The translations under genes were made by a program, and so were the position numbers. 19,963 bases of DNA from Leptolinea sp. (GTDB taxonomy: Bacteria > Chloroflexota > Anaerolineae > Anaerolineales > Anaerolineaceae): positions 1 through 19,963 of the forward strand of contig JALHEL010000005.1 in assembly GCA_022837205.1 (NCBI GenBank). The letters are read 5' to 3'. Below are positions 7,231 to 15,099 of this stretch, piece by piece. A model generated the notes under the pieces. The model had not been told where the DNA came from, searched no databases, and was given only the letters and a program-made list of their open reading frames with translations. The first letter of the stretch is position 1; every line of letters starts with the position of its first letter.

Positions 7231-7293
7231 TTTTACTTTTTTCAGTCGACTTTCGAATTTGACCGGCTTCATCAAAAAAGGAACAGAAGACAG

Positions 7294-9531
7294 ATGTATG
7301 GAGATTTTTTTGATAATGATCAATCATTCCTATCGCGGATAGATGATTTGATTGATTTTAATAAGGTCGATTTGCCCGCCATCGAAGAGTTTCCGAGCCG
7401 TTTTATCAACCGGGAATTGAGCTGGCTGGAATTTAATGAACGGGTGCTTGAAGAAGCGAGAGATAGCGAAAATCCGCTGTTTGAACGTTTGAATTTTCTT
7501 TCCATCACCGGTTCCAACCTGGACGAATTTTTTATGATCCGAGTCGCTTCACTTAAGGATCAGTACAATGCCGGCTACACCTTACCGGATCCGGCCGGAC
7601 TATTGCCGGAGAAGCAGCTGGAAATGATCTCGGATCGGACTCATGAAATGGTCAGAAAACAGTATTCCACTCTTCTGCGATCGATCGTCCCCGCATTGGA
7701 AAAGAACCGAATCGAAATAATCAATCCGTCCGAATTGAATCCGGCACAAAAAGATTATGTCAAGCGGTATTTCGAATCAACCGTTTTCCCGGTGCTGACG
7801 CCGTTGGCGGTTGCTGCCGGCTCGCCTTTCCCATTAATTGCCAATAAAACCATTAATTTGATTGTTCGGGTAGAAATCCCGACCGCGAAGAATCAAAAAG
7901 GTCAGAGGATGCCATTTGCCGTCGTACAAATTCCCGCAATCCTTCCCCGTCTTTTACAGCTGCCTTCCGAAGAAGGGGACGGGCAATTCATCTTGTTGGA
8001 AGATGTCGTATCCGAACATATCAATCGATTATTCAGCGGAGTAAAAATCGGAACGATTTCCTGCTTCCGAATTATGCGAAATGCGGATTTGGACATTGAC
8101 GATGAAGACGCAGCTGATTTACTGAGTGAGATCGAGACGCAAGTTCGGCAACGACGGTGGGGTGAAGTCATTCGTCTCGAAATTCAAAGCGGATATGACG
8201 AAGAGATTCTGCCTATTCTTACGGAAAATTTTGAAATCAGCGACCGGGATCTGTATGAAATCCCGGGACCGTTGGACTTGACTTTCTTATCGAAGCTGCC
8301 TTCGTTTTTCAAAGATCGTCAGGATCTTTTTTACCCTCCTTTTACTCCTCAGCCCTCGCCGGCTTTTTACGGAAAGGATGATTATTTTTCGGTTATCCGG
8401 GAGAAAGATGTGATCTTGAATCATCCTTATGAAGATTTTGATACCGTAATCGAATTGATTCGGCGAGCGGCAGAAGATCCGAACGTGCTTGCGATCAAGC
8501 AAACCCTTTATCGGGTGGGTGGCCAATCACCGATTATCACTTCTTTAGCCGATGCGGCCATCCGCGGAAAACAGGTCTTGGTATTGGTTGAGCTGCGGGC
8601 TCGGTTCGATGAAGAGAATAATATTCAATGGGCGAAGAAGTTGGAACAAGCCGGTTGCCATGTGATCTACGGATTGGTCGGCTTGAAGACGCACAGCAAA
8701 ATTACGTTAATCGTACGGAATGAAGAAGACGGAATTCGACGCTATGTGCACCTTGCGACTGGCAACTATAATGAAACAACTGCCAAAATTTATACCGATT
8801 TGGGACTTCTGACTTGTTCCGAACCGTTCGGTCGCGATGCCACGGATTTTTTCAATATGATTTCCGGTTATTCGATGCCCCTATCCTGGCGGAAATTGAT
8901 TCCGGCGCCGAAATGGCTGAGGATCGATACTCTGAATCGGATTGAGCAGGAAATAAAAAATGCTCGGGAAGGAAAACCGGCTGCCATAGTGGCAAAGATT
9001 AATTCACTGGTCGATCCGGAAATTATCGATGCTTTGTATCGCGCTTCGCAAGCGGGGGTGAGAATTACCTTAATTGTTCGCGGTATTTGCTGCCTTCGCC
9101 CGGGCATTAAGAATTTATCGGAAAATATCCACGTCCGGAGCATTGTCGGACGATATCTCGAACATTCACGGATTATTTATTTTTATAATGACGGTCAGGA
9201 AGACCTGTTTCTTTCGAGCGCTGATTGGATGCCGCGAAATTTAGATCGCCGAATCGAATTACAATTCCCGGTCGAAGAAAAAAGTGCACGGATGCGGGTA
9301 TTTCATGTTTTATATGTTCAGCTGATGGATACAGATCGGGCCAGGATAATGGAGCCGGACGGGACGTATCATCGGGTGGATCGTCGTCGTAAAGAAGCGT
9401 TCGACAGTCAGGTTCGATTATGCCATGATGCCATCGAAGCTGCGGCTTCATTGAATCCCGAGCCGAGGATGATGGATCGTTATATTCCCAGTGAGGTAAA
9501 CGCGACCGCGGTTTTCAAAGACGACAAATAA
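7294..9531 (+). CDS. ppk1: Polyphosphate kinase 1
   Basis: PPK1 reversibly transfers the terminal phosphate of ATP to polyphosphate at the inner membrane or in the cytoplasm. The 745-aa product covers all four domains: N-terminal (NRELSWLEFNERVLEEA, 39-55), head, C1 and C2. The phospho-acceptor His of KTHSK is at 467; HLATGNYNE begins at 486, and the second conserved His (LEHSRI) is at 623. The spacing of these three agrees with E. coli H435, H454 and H592 to within one residue. LVELRARFDEENN (431-443) and ADWMPRNLDRR (643-653) are further family motifs. The N-terminus is ~35 residues longer than the start of the usual domain. The ribosome binding site is modest (GGA about 11 nt upstream). 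A 63-nt gap with no promoter suggests cotranscription with the pfk and Ppx-like genes. Confidence 0.95.
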   Translation: MYGDFFDNDQSFLSRIDDLIDFNKVDLPAIEEFPSRFINRELSWLEFNERVLEEARDSENPLFERLNFLSITGSNLDEFFMIRVASLKDQYNAGYTLPDPAGLLPEKQLEMISDRTHEMVRKQYSTLLRSIVPALEKNRIEIINPSELNPAQKDYVKRYFESTVFPVLTPLAVAAGSPFPLIANKTINLIVRVEIPTAKNQKGQRMPFAVVQIPAILPRLLQLPSEEGDGQFILLEDVVSEHINRLFSGVKIGTISCFRIMRNADLDIDDEDAADLLSEIETQVRQRRWGEVIRLEIQSGYDEEILPILTENFEISDRDLYEIPGPLDLTFLSKLPSFFKDRQDLFYPPFTPQPSPAFYGKDDYFSVIREKDVILNHPYEDFDTVIELIRRAAEDPNVLAIKQTLYRVGGQSPIITSLADAAIRGKQVLVLVELRARFDEENNIQWAKKLEQAGCHVIYGLVGLKTHSKITLIVRNEEDGIRRYVHLATGNYNETTAKIYTDLGLLTCSEPFGRDATDFFNMISGYSMPLSWRKLIPAPKWLRIDTLNRIEQEIKNAREGKPAAIVAKINSLVDPEIIDALYRASQAGVRITLIVRGICCLRPGIKNLSENIHVRSIVGRYLEHSRIIYFYNDGQEDLFLSSADWMPRNLDRRIELQFPVEEKSARMRVFHVLYVQLMDTDRARIMEPDGTYHRVDRRRKEAFDSQVRLCHDAIEAAASLNPEPRMMDRYIPSEVNATAVFKDDK

Positions 9532-9562
9532 ATTATAGAAAACAACGATGATTTAATGACAC

Positions 9563-9589
9563 GATTTCCTTGAGATGAAATCATTTTTT
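9563..9589 (+). terminator. Terminator after ppk1
   Basis: GATTTC (9563-9568) pairs with GAAATC (9577-9582) around an 8-nt loop, and TTTTTT follows after one base. An alternative longer pairing, ATGATTT (9548-9554) with AAATCAT (9578-9584), also leads into the T-run. It fits the end of the pfk-ppx-ppk operon. Confidence 0.55.
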
Positions 9590-9620
9590 ATTCGGATTCC
9601 CTTAAAAATAATGGATTATC

Positions 9621-9629
9621 TGATACATT
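9621..9629 (+). promoter_or_regulatory. Possible extended -10 immediately before the MFS gene
   Basis: TGATACATT resembles an extended -10 (TG, one base, then TACATT). A start point 7-8 bases downstream would fall at the ATG at 9638, where no Shine-Dalgarno is visible. The transcript could then be leaderless. There is no good -35. Confidence 0.25.
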
Positions 9630-9637
9630 AAAGCAAT

Positions 9638-10831
9638 ATGAAGAAGAAAGAAACGGATATTAAAAGCCGTGATATCAGGATTATCCGCATCTATTTCTTG
9701 GTCTTGATCGGCGGAATGGGTGCAGCCAACCCGTTTCTTAATCTATATATGTCCCGTCAACATTTTTCAGGTGCTGAAATCGGGCTGGTTATCTCTATCG
9801 GTTCGGTCATCGGGTTATTTGCCGCTCCGTTATGGACGAGAATTCATATGGAGAGCCGCTATCCGATTAAAATGCTTTCCGTTTCACTGATTATGAGCGG
9901 AATCGCGACGGTACTATTCGGTTATCAGACAGCATTTTTGGGGATGGCTGTTTTTTATTGTCTGCGTACGTTGTTTAATGCCGGACATTTTACCACCGCA
10001 GACATGCTGGCTTTACGGGCGATCGACGGCACTCGAGTCGGCTACGGGAGCATTCGTTTATGGGGTTCATTGGGATGGTCGGTCGTGGTGCTGCTTACCG
10101 GTTGGATGAACGGCAAATTTTCGATTCGATCCGGTTTTTTTCTGTATGCGGCAATGAATTTGATCGCCGTATTCGTGCTGACACAACTAAGTCCGCAGAA
10201 TCGTTCCGCATCAGCCCCGGTAAATGCCGGTGTTTCGCGATATTTCAGCGGAATTGTTGATTTATTCCGTAATCCGGCACTATCCGGTTTCGGCTTGATG
10301 ACAATTATCACCGCAATCGGTAATTTGGGTGTCTTGAATTATGAAACGATTTATTTGGATAAACTGGGTGCCAGTGACAGCATTATCGGTGTCGCCTGTA
10401 TGGTGAGTGCGGTGGTTGAGGTGCCGATGATGCTCATCAGCGATAAAATGATCCGTCGATTCGGACCGATAAAAGTAATCCGTACTTCATTATTTGTTTA
10501 CAGTGCGGTGCGGCTGGTAGTGTTGTTATTCCCCAGCGTTACAACCGTTATTTTAATGCGTGCGTTGGGTGGAATCGCTTTCAGCCTTTTAACGATCGGG
10601 CAAGTTGTATTTATGAATATGACTTTACATTCGGAGAAGGCTGGAACGGCATTGGTGATTTTTACAATTACCATTCCGACACTCATCAATATTCTTTTGA
10701 CACCTTTATTCGGCTCGATCTATGATAATTTGGGAGCCGGTTGGTTATATCTTATCAGTATGTCAGGGTATTTGCTTGGTGCGCTTATCTACAATCGTTA
10801 TTATCAAAAACATCCGGTTTTTAAAAATTAG
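9638..10831 (+). CDS. Major facilitator superfamily transporter, 12 membrane segments
   Basis: This 397-aa protein is strongly hydrophobic, with about 12 predicted membrane helices. It starts with a short charged cytosolic tail (MKKKETDIKSRDIR) and the first helix begins near residue 17. YGSIRLWGSLGW (136-147) and the loop after helix 2 (WTRIHMESRYPIKM) recall the MFS_1_like/LacY-type group that includes nucleoside and sugar symporters. The central cytoplasmic loop lies around 190-205, and the second half begins with FGLMTIITAIGNLGVLNY. The substrate cannot be read from sequence. It stands alone between the ppk1 terminator and a separately initiated secreted-protein gene. No clear ribosome binding site precedes the ATG, so the start is the least certain part. 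Confidence 0.8.
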   Translation: MKKKETDIKSRDIRIIRIYFLVLIGGMGAANPFLNLYMSRQHFSGAEIGLVISIGSVIGLFAAPLWTRIHMESRYPIKMLSVSLIMSGIATVLFGYQTAFLGMAVFYCLRTLFNAGHFTTADMLALRAIDGTRVGYGSIRLWGSLGWSVVVLLTGWMNGKFSIRSGFFLYAAMNLIAVFVLTQLSPQNRSASAPVNAGVSRYFSGIVDLFRNPALSGFGLMTIITAIGNLGVLNYETIYLDKLGASDSIIGVACMVSAVVEVPMMLISDKMIRRFGPIKVIRTSLFVYSAVRLVVLLFPSVTTVILMRALGGIAFSLLTIGQVVFMNMTLHSEKAGTALVIFTITIPTLINILLTPLFGSIYDNLGAGWLYLISMSGYLLGALIYNRYYQKHPVFKN

Positions 10832-10985
10832 AATTCGTTGAAATAACCGAATATTAAAGATTTCGACAGACGCTCGACGATAAATTTGCCTGTCAAAGTC
10901 AATTCACGTTGCGAAATTGCAACCATTCTGCCGGTAAAAACGTCTTTGAAATGAAGAATAAATCGATCAGAGAGCGGAGGTTTCT

Positions 10986-12131
10986 ATGCGACATTGTCGA
11001 ATGAAAATACTGTTCATGTCATCCGTTTTGATATTCATCGGATGGTTAATTTCGGCGGAAGTATCTTTTGCAACGGATAACGAAAATTGTCAAAGCGCAT
11101 ATTTACAAGCGGGAAATTGCGTTTATAAAACCTTCAATAACGGTCGCCTCCGCATCCGAACTTCACCCGATACTTCTACAAATATAAATATTATTGCCAA
11201 TTTGGATGAAGGAACATTAATGACTGTTCTTTCCGGACCGATCTGTAATTCGGGGTATGTTTTTTGGAAAGTGAGAACGGCGAACGGGATTGTCGGATAC
11301 GTGGCGGAAGGTGATAACGATCAACATTGGCTTACGCCGATCGATCCGGTGAATTGTAATTACCTGAATCAAAAAACCGTTCCCACGGAACTTCCCTCCG
11401 ATTCGAAAGGAAAATATTGTCCGCTGAGAGATTGCGCCTGTTCTTATCTCAGGGTCGGCGATTTTGTTAAAGTTTCGGACAGCGGTCCCAATGCAATCCG
11501 AAGTGATCCCGATTTGCATCCAGCCGATAACATTATTTATCGCGCTCCTTCCGGAAGCGGTATGCAAATTATCGAAGGCCCTTTCTGCAGTTGGGGCTGG
11601 TTGGTGTGGAAAGTCCGGACAGACAACGGCGTGGAAGGTTATACTCCGGAAAGTAACGGGAAACAGCGGTGGCTGATTCCGGATGAAAGCAGAAAAAACT
11701 TTCCGTATGACGCTTGGAATCGGCCATATTCTCCTTGGTTTTCTCCGACTTCCGTGCCGCCCTCCACTTCGTATCCGATGATTCAAAACGCAGTCGGAAA
11801 CTGTACGCTTTTATCTTCAACGCCGCCATATCTGGCGACGTTTTCCGCCAATGAGGAAACGGATTTTTCATGGACTGTTCGTAACGATTCGGGTGTCACC
11901 TGGACTACAGATAATTATGACATCGCCTATATAGGCGGGACAAATCTATTAAAACGAAAAGAAAACATTCGCCGAGATTTCCCGTATGATGTTCCTCCAG
12001 GCGGTACACTCTCTTTTATCGTCGATGCCGTTGTTCCGTCGTTCCCCGGCGTTTATACGATGGCCTACGGTGTTGTTCAAAACTATGAAATTGTTTGTTC
12101 GGTGAATGTGACTATCAAGGTCGAATATTAA
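10986..12131 (+). CDS. Secreted protein with two SH3-like domains and a C-terminal NBR1-type Ig-like domain
   Basis: The ATG at 10986 follows GGAGG at 6 nt spacing. Residues 1-29 are a signal peptide ending at SFA-T. Two SH3-like repeats follow, at ~42-117 and ~154-231. Both contain an R-x-xPD-type element (RIRTSPDTS and AIRSDPDLH), a SGP/EGPxC turn, and matching strands VFWKVRTANGIVGYV and LVWKVRTDNGVEGYT, each ending in an xHW/xRW-LxP motif. Residues ~270-381 match the NBR1 central Ig-like domain pattern: NCTLL, FSWTVRNDSGVTWT, a G-rich region near 315-320, PPGGTLSFIVDAVVPSFPGVYTMAYG. Bacterial SH3 domains often bind peptidoglycan or wall glycans, so a cell-surface or extracellular binding role is inferred; no catalytic domain is seen. 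Many cysteines suggest disulfides outside the cytoplasm. Confidence 0.8.
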   Translation: MRHCRMKILFMSSVLIFIGWLISAEVSFATDNENCQSAYLQAGNCVYKTFNNGRLRIRTSPDTSTNINIIANLDEGTLMTVLSGPICNSGYVFWKVRTANGIVGYVAEGDNDQHWLTPIDPVNCNYLNQKTVPTELPSDSKGKYCPLRDCACSYLRVGDFVKVSDSGPNAIRSDPDLHPADNIIYRAPSGSGMQIIEGPFCSWGWLVWKVRTDNGVEGYTPESNGKQRWLIPDESRKNFPYDAWNRPYSPWFSPTSVPPSTSYPMIQNAVGNCTLLSSTPPYLATFSANEETDFSWTVRNDSGVTWTTDNYDIAYIGGTNLLKRKENIRRDFPYDVPPGGTLSFIVDAVVPSFPGVYTMAYGVVQNYEIVCSVNVTIKVEY

Positions 12132-12188
12132 TTCGTGTAGATGATCGAAAATTGGTCGAATATCGCATAATATCCGCGTACAAAATAA

Positions 12189-12216
12189 TTGATTTTCGCA
12201 GAACATAAGGTATAAT
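12189..12216 (+). promoter_or_regulatory. Promoter of the rplU-rpmA-rpmE operon
   Basis: TTGATT (12189-12194), a 16-nt spacer and a perfect TATAAT (12211-12216) form the best promoter match in the window. Transcription would start near 12223, leaving a leader of about 104 nt before the L21 start. Confidence 0.7.
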
Positions 12217-12222
12217 TGTTGA

Positions 12223-12326
12223 GGCTTGATCCGGGAATCAAACGGACAAGTTTAATTTGCCAACTTCCCCTTACAACAGCGGAATGACGCGGGTGATAAG
12301 GTGAAGTGAAGATTGGAGAATCGGGA
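12223..12326 (+). promoter_or_regulatory. Leader RNA of the L21 operon, possible autoregulatory structure
   Basis: The predicted leader can form TTGAT/ATCAA just after the start point and AAGTT/AACTT further on. Ribosomal protein operons often carry such leaders, and L21 leaders are known in other phyla. I cannot show that this one matches a known class. Confidence 0.25.
12315..12318 (+). promoter_or_regulatory. Ribosome binding site that fixes the L21 start
   Basis: GGAG lies 8 nt before the ATG at 12327, which gives the standard L21 N-terminus MKYAIIESGGKQYK. The in-frame GTG at 12306 would add seven residues foreign to the family. Confidence 0.7.
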
Positions 12327-12641
12327 ATGAAATACGCTATTATAGAATCTGGCGGGAAACAGTACAAAGCAATCGAAGGGGCTTTTGTTACTGTTGATCG
12401 GCTGGAAGCTGAACCGGGATCGGAACTGACGCTTGATCAGGTTTTGTTGGTTGTCAATGACGGTTCGGTTTCGGTGGGCAGCCCTGTCGTAAAAGGTGCG
12501 ACAGTAAAAGCTGTGGTGGTAGGCGAAGAGAAAGGTCCGAAATTGACCGTTTTCAAATATCGTCCAAAGAAACATTATCGAGCAAAGACCGGACATCGTC
12601 AGGTTTATACTCGGATCAAGATTGAAGCGATTGAGGGGTAG
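12327..12641 (+). CDS. rplU: Large-subunit ribosomal protein L21
   Basis: L21 binds 23S rRNA in the 50S subunit. The 104-aa product has the family length and signature: MKYAIIESGGKQYK at the start, a central VKGATVKAVVVGEEKG, and the C-terminal KYRPKKHYRAKTGHRQVYT rRNA-binding region. I use the ATG at 12327, with its GGAG site, instead of an upstream GTG. It is the first gene of the operon; the rpmA start follows after 6 nt, and its probable ribosome binding site (GAGGGG) lies at the end of rplU. This is the usual rplU-rpmA arrangement and suggests coupled, equal expression. Confidence 0.97.
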   Translation: MKYAIIESGGKQYKAIEGAFVTVDRLEAEPGSELTLDQVLLVVNDGSVSVGSPVVKGATVKAVVVGEEKGPKLTVFKYRPKKHYRAKTGHRQVYTRIKIEAIEG

Positions 12642-12647
12642 TAAATT

Positions 12648-12917
12648 ATGGCACACAAGAAGGGTGGCGGTTCAAGCCGCAATGGTCGTGATAGTAATTC
12701 GCAACGTCTTGGCGTAAAGAAATTCGGTGGTGAACTGGTTTTGTCGGGCAATATTCTGGTCCGCCAGCACGGAACAAAAATCAAACCCGGCTTAAATGTC
12801 GGTGTCGGTCGAGACTATACGCTCTTCGCAACCACAACCGGAACGGTTGTCTATGAGACGCTTCCGAGCGGGAGTAAAAGAGTCAACGTTGCGCCGCTGG
12901 AAATAAGCGAAGAATAA
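12648..12917 (+). CDS. rpmA: Large-subunit ribosomal protein L27
   Basis: The N-terminal tail of L27 reaches the peptidyl-transferase centre of the 50S subunit. The 89-aa product starts directly with MAHKKGGGSSRNGRDSNSQR, followed by LGVKKFGGE, GNILVRQHGTKIKPG and VGRDYTLFA. It lacks the cleaved N-terminal extension found in Firmicutes and Fusobacteria, which argues against those phyla. Its probable ribosome binding site overlaps the end of rplU. A 61-nt gap separates it from the rpmE-type gene. Confidence 0.97.
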   Translation: MAHKKGGGSSRNGRDSNSQRLGVKKFGGELVLSGNILVRQHGTKIKPGLNVGVGRDYTLFATTTGTVVYETLPSGSKRVNVAPLEISEE

Positions 12918-12978
12918 AATTGTCACTGAATCGTCACCGAAGCGGAATTAGGCGACGAATTGTGAAAGGAAAGAAAAA

Positions 12979-13443
12979 ATGAAAAAGAATATTCATCCCG
13001 TATATTATACGGATGCAAAAGTAACCTGCGCATGTGGGAATACCTGGACTACCGGTTCGATTAAAAAAGAAATTCGTACGGAAGTATGTTCCGCATGCCA
13101 TCCTTTCTTTACCGGCCAACAACAGCGTATGTTGGATATGGAAGGGCAGGTCGATCGATTCTACAGACGGCTTCAAGCTCGACAAGAATTTTTGGAGGAG
13201 AAAAAGTCCCGTGAAGAGGCAAAAACCTCCCCGGATCGTCCTTTGGAAGATCTTGAACTCAGCAAACGGTCATTGGACGCTTTGGCTAAAGCTGGTTTGT
13301 ATAAAGTGGCCGATGTACTGGATAAACTGACGAGCGGCGGCGATGAAGCGATGCTAACAATCGAAGGTTTCGGTCAGAAATCATTGATTGACCTCAAGAA
13401 GAAGCTGCGCGCTTTGGGCTATGAAGTAGCCGGAAAAGAATAA
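12979..13443 (+). CDS. rpmE: Ribosomal protein L31 fused to an RNA polymerase alpha-CTD-like domain
   Basis: Residues 1-66 are a complete zinc-type L31: MKKNIHPVYY, then C17, C19, C37 and C40 (CACGNTW and CSACHPFFTG), and QVDRFYRR at the end. Ordinary L31 stops near residue 70. Here a charged linker (67-85) leads to ~86-150, which aligns with the C-terminal domain of RNA polymerase alpha: RPLEDLELSKRSLDALAKAG, then the helix-hairpin-helix GFGQKSLIDLKKKLRALGYE. Against E. coli alpha, R265 is matched by R97, K298 by K134 and S299 by S135. N268 is replaced by D100 and E302 by D138, and there is a 4-residue insertion near 118-121. The added domain may bind DNA, structured RNA or protein. The reading frame is continuous; AAAGGAAAG precedes the ATG and a strong terminator follows. 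Confidence 0.9.
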   Translation: MKKNIHPVYYTDAKVTCACGNTWTTGSIKKEIRTEVCSACHPFFTGQQQRMLDMEGQVDRFYRRLQARQEFLEEKKSREEAKTSPDRPLEDLELSKRSLDALAKAGLYKVADVLDKLTSGGDEAMLTIEGFGQKSLIDLKKKLRALGYEVAGKE

Positions 13444-13459
13444 GAATTTTATTCGTACT

Positions 13460-13493
13460 AAAAAAATGGCTGCATTTTTGCAGCCATTTTTTT
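13460..13493. terminator. Strong bidirectional intrinsic terminator
   Basis: AAAAAAATGGCTGCA (13460-13474) pairs perfectly over 15 bp with TGCAGCCATTTTTTT (13479-13493) around a TTTT loop. With an A-run on one side and a T-run on the other it works in both directions. It ends the ribosomal operon and the converging methyltransferase operon. Confidence 0.92.
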
Positions 13494-13535
13494 ATCCTAA
13501 AATTATTTTTCTCTCTCAGTCAGTTTTTCCGGCAA

Positions 13536-14159
13536 TTACTTTCGAACAATGATTGTGAAATCATAAATTTGATAATCATGGAGCAAGGCAACATTTCTGG
13601 AAAAATTTGCTTTGCAGTAATCGAACAAAAAACAGGGATCGGCATAATACAGATCGGGGCGTTGGACCATCCGATCATAATCCGAGTATTTCGTCAGGAA
13701 GTTTACCGAAAATCCCCGTTTTGCAATCAGATTGAAGGTATCTAACGATTCAATGATATAGCGTGTCCAAGTTACATTATCATGGTCCAATTTGACATTA
13801 AACACTCCGGACGCGACCAGATAATCAGCTTCCGGAATCTCATCAAGCGATCGATGAAAACTGACAGCCGGATTATTCCCGTATCGTTTCTTCGCGGCTT
13901 GAATGGCGCTTTCCAAGATATCGACACCATAATAACGGGAAGGGTGATATCCGACTTTTTCCATATAATCGATCAAATGTCCGTAACCGCAACCGTATTC
14001 GACCAATGAAAATGAATCCGCGGGCTGAATCACTTTCAACAATTGATTAAAACGTATTTCCTGTGCGCTATCCGAATTCCAACCGACGCCTTCCGGCGAT
14101 TCGCCGTATTGTTCAAAACAATTTTGGAAGAAGTCATGAATCTCGTTGAGATTGACCAT
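13536..14159 (-). CDS. Class I SAM-dependent methyltransferase
   Basis: This 207-aa cytosolic protein has motif I VEYGCGYGHL (53-62), the acidic end of strand 2 at YYGVDI (D80), and a later ADYLVASGVFNVK strand region, which together fit a Rossmann-type methyltransferase of the Methyltransf_25/11 kind. AAGGAG precedes the ATG at 14159, so the 26-nt overlap with the end of the glycosyltransferase gene is real. It is the last gene of a three-gene minus-strand operon for a surface glycan. The likely substrate is a sugar or lipid-linked glycan made by its neighbours, but the acceptor is not readable from sequence. A small-molecule methyltransferase unrelated to glycans remains possible. Confidence 0.8.
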   Translation of the reverse strand: MVNLNEIHDFFQNCFEQYGESPEGVGWNSDSAQEIRFNQLLKVIQPADSFSLVEYGCGYGHLIDYMEKVGYHPSRYYGVDILESAIQAAKKRYGNNPAVSFHRSLDEIPEADYLVASGVFNVKLDHDNVTWTRYIIESLDTFNLIAKRGFSVNFLTKYSDYDRMVQRPDLYYADPCFLFDYCKANFSRNVALLHDYQIYDFTIIVRK

Positions 14160-15099
14160 TGTTCTCCTTCATTTCGGCGACGATATAAGGGGGCCGATCG
14201 ATCGATTTTTCGTACATACGGGAAATATATTCTCCCATGATCCCCAGAGAAAAAAGTTGAACCCCCGAAAATAAGGAGATGATCGAGGCCAGGAACGGGA
14301 ATCCCGGGACGGAACCCATTGTCAATGAGATGATCAGAACATAGATCAGAATGCCGATCCCAAACAGAATAAAAACGAATCCGACAGTGCTTGCGAAACG
14401 GAGCGGCAATGTGCTGTAGCCGGTAAGAATCAGTAAAGCAGCTCTGACCAAAGATCCGAAATTGTAATTGGAATGCCCGACGGGACGTTTTTCTTCCTCA
14501 ACATAGACATGGCTGAATTTTGTCGTTCCCCATGACAGCATCGGGTCGATATAGACATCCGGGCTGCTGTATTTTGCGAATGCTTTGCGTAATTCGGTTT
14601 TGAAAATACGGAAAGCGCCGATATCCTGAATTTGAATGTGCATTACTCTGCTTAAAACTTTTTTTGTCAGTTTTGAGCCCAGATTTCGCCACCAGGAATG
14701 GGGAAGTCTTTTAGGAATGGCATAAACCACATCGTAACCTTTTTCGAATTCTGCCAGCAATAAGGGGATTTGCTCGGGGGGATGTTGTAAATCATCATCC
14801 ATGGTGATCAAAATAGGGTATCGTGCTTCTCGGATGCCGCAAAGAAGGGCGTTGTGCTGTCCGAAATTGCGCATCAGTCGAATTCCGCGAATATGACCGC
14901 TTTGTGTGCAGAGATATTCGATTCGCTCCCAACTTTCATCCCGACTACCGTCATCAACCAGGACAATTTCATAATCCGAAAACAGTGCCGGCAATACTTT
15001 TTCCAACCGTTCGCAGAGTGGTCCGATTGTTTCGGCTCCGTTATAGACCGGTATCACAACCGATGCTTGTTTTGATTGAGTGATCTGTTCCTCTGTCAT
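14134..15099 (-). CDS. GT2 glycosyltransferase, GtrB/DPM1-like polyprenyl-phosphate sugar synthase with two membrane helices
   Basis: I use the ATG at 15099, not the longer frame from 15207. The shorter product (321 aa) begins just before the GT-A fold, and its ATGA overlaps the stop of the upstream gene, a classic coupling arrangement. Motifs: ASVVIPVYNGAETI (12-25), VLVDDGS (46-52), MRNFGQHNAL (76-85), MDDDLQHPPEQI (100-111) with the metal-binding Asp residues, and RPVGHSNYN (205-213). Two membrane helices follow (~237-260 and ~268-290), then GEYISRMYEKSIDRPPY. This layout matches enzymes that load a sugar onto undecaprenyl phosphate for a GT-C partner, which the upstream gene could be. The sugar is unknown. 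Confidence 0.88.
   Translation of the reverse strand: MTEEQITQSKQASVVIPVYNGAETIGPLCERLEKVLPALFSDYEIVLVDDGSRDESWERIEYLCTQSGHIRGIRLMRNFGQHNALLCGIREARYPILITMDDDLQHPPEQIPLLLAEFEKGYDVVYAIPKRLPHSWWRNLGSKLTKKVLSRVMHIQIQDIGAFRIFKTELRKAFAKYSSPDVYIDPMLSWGTTKFSHVYVEEEKRPVGHSNYNFGSLVRAALLILTGYSTLPLRFASTVGFVFILFGIGILIYVLIISLTMGSVPGFPFLASIISLFSGVQLFSLGIMGEYISRMYEKSIDRPPYIVAEMKENNGQSQRDS

Noticed and set aside
12306..12326. GTG start for L21
   Set aside because: It adds seven non-family residues and lies before a good GGAG site for the standard start.
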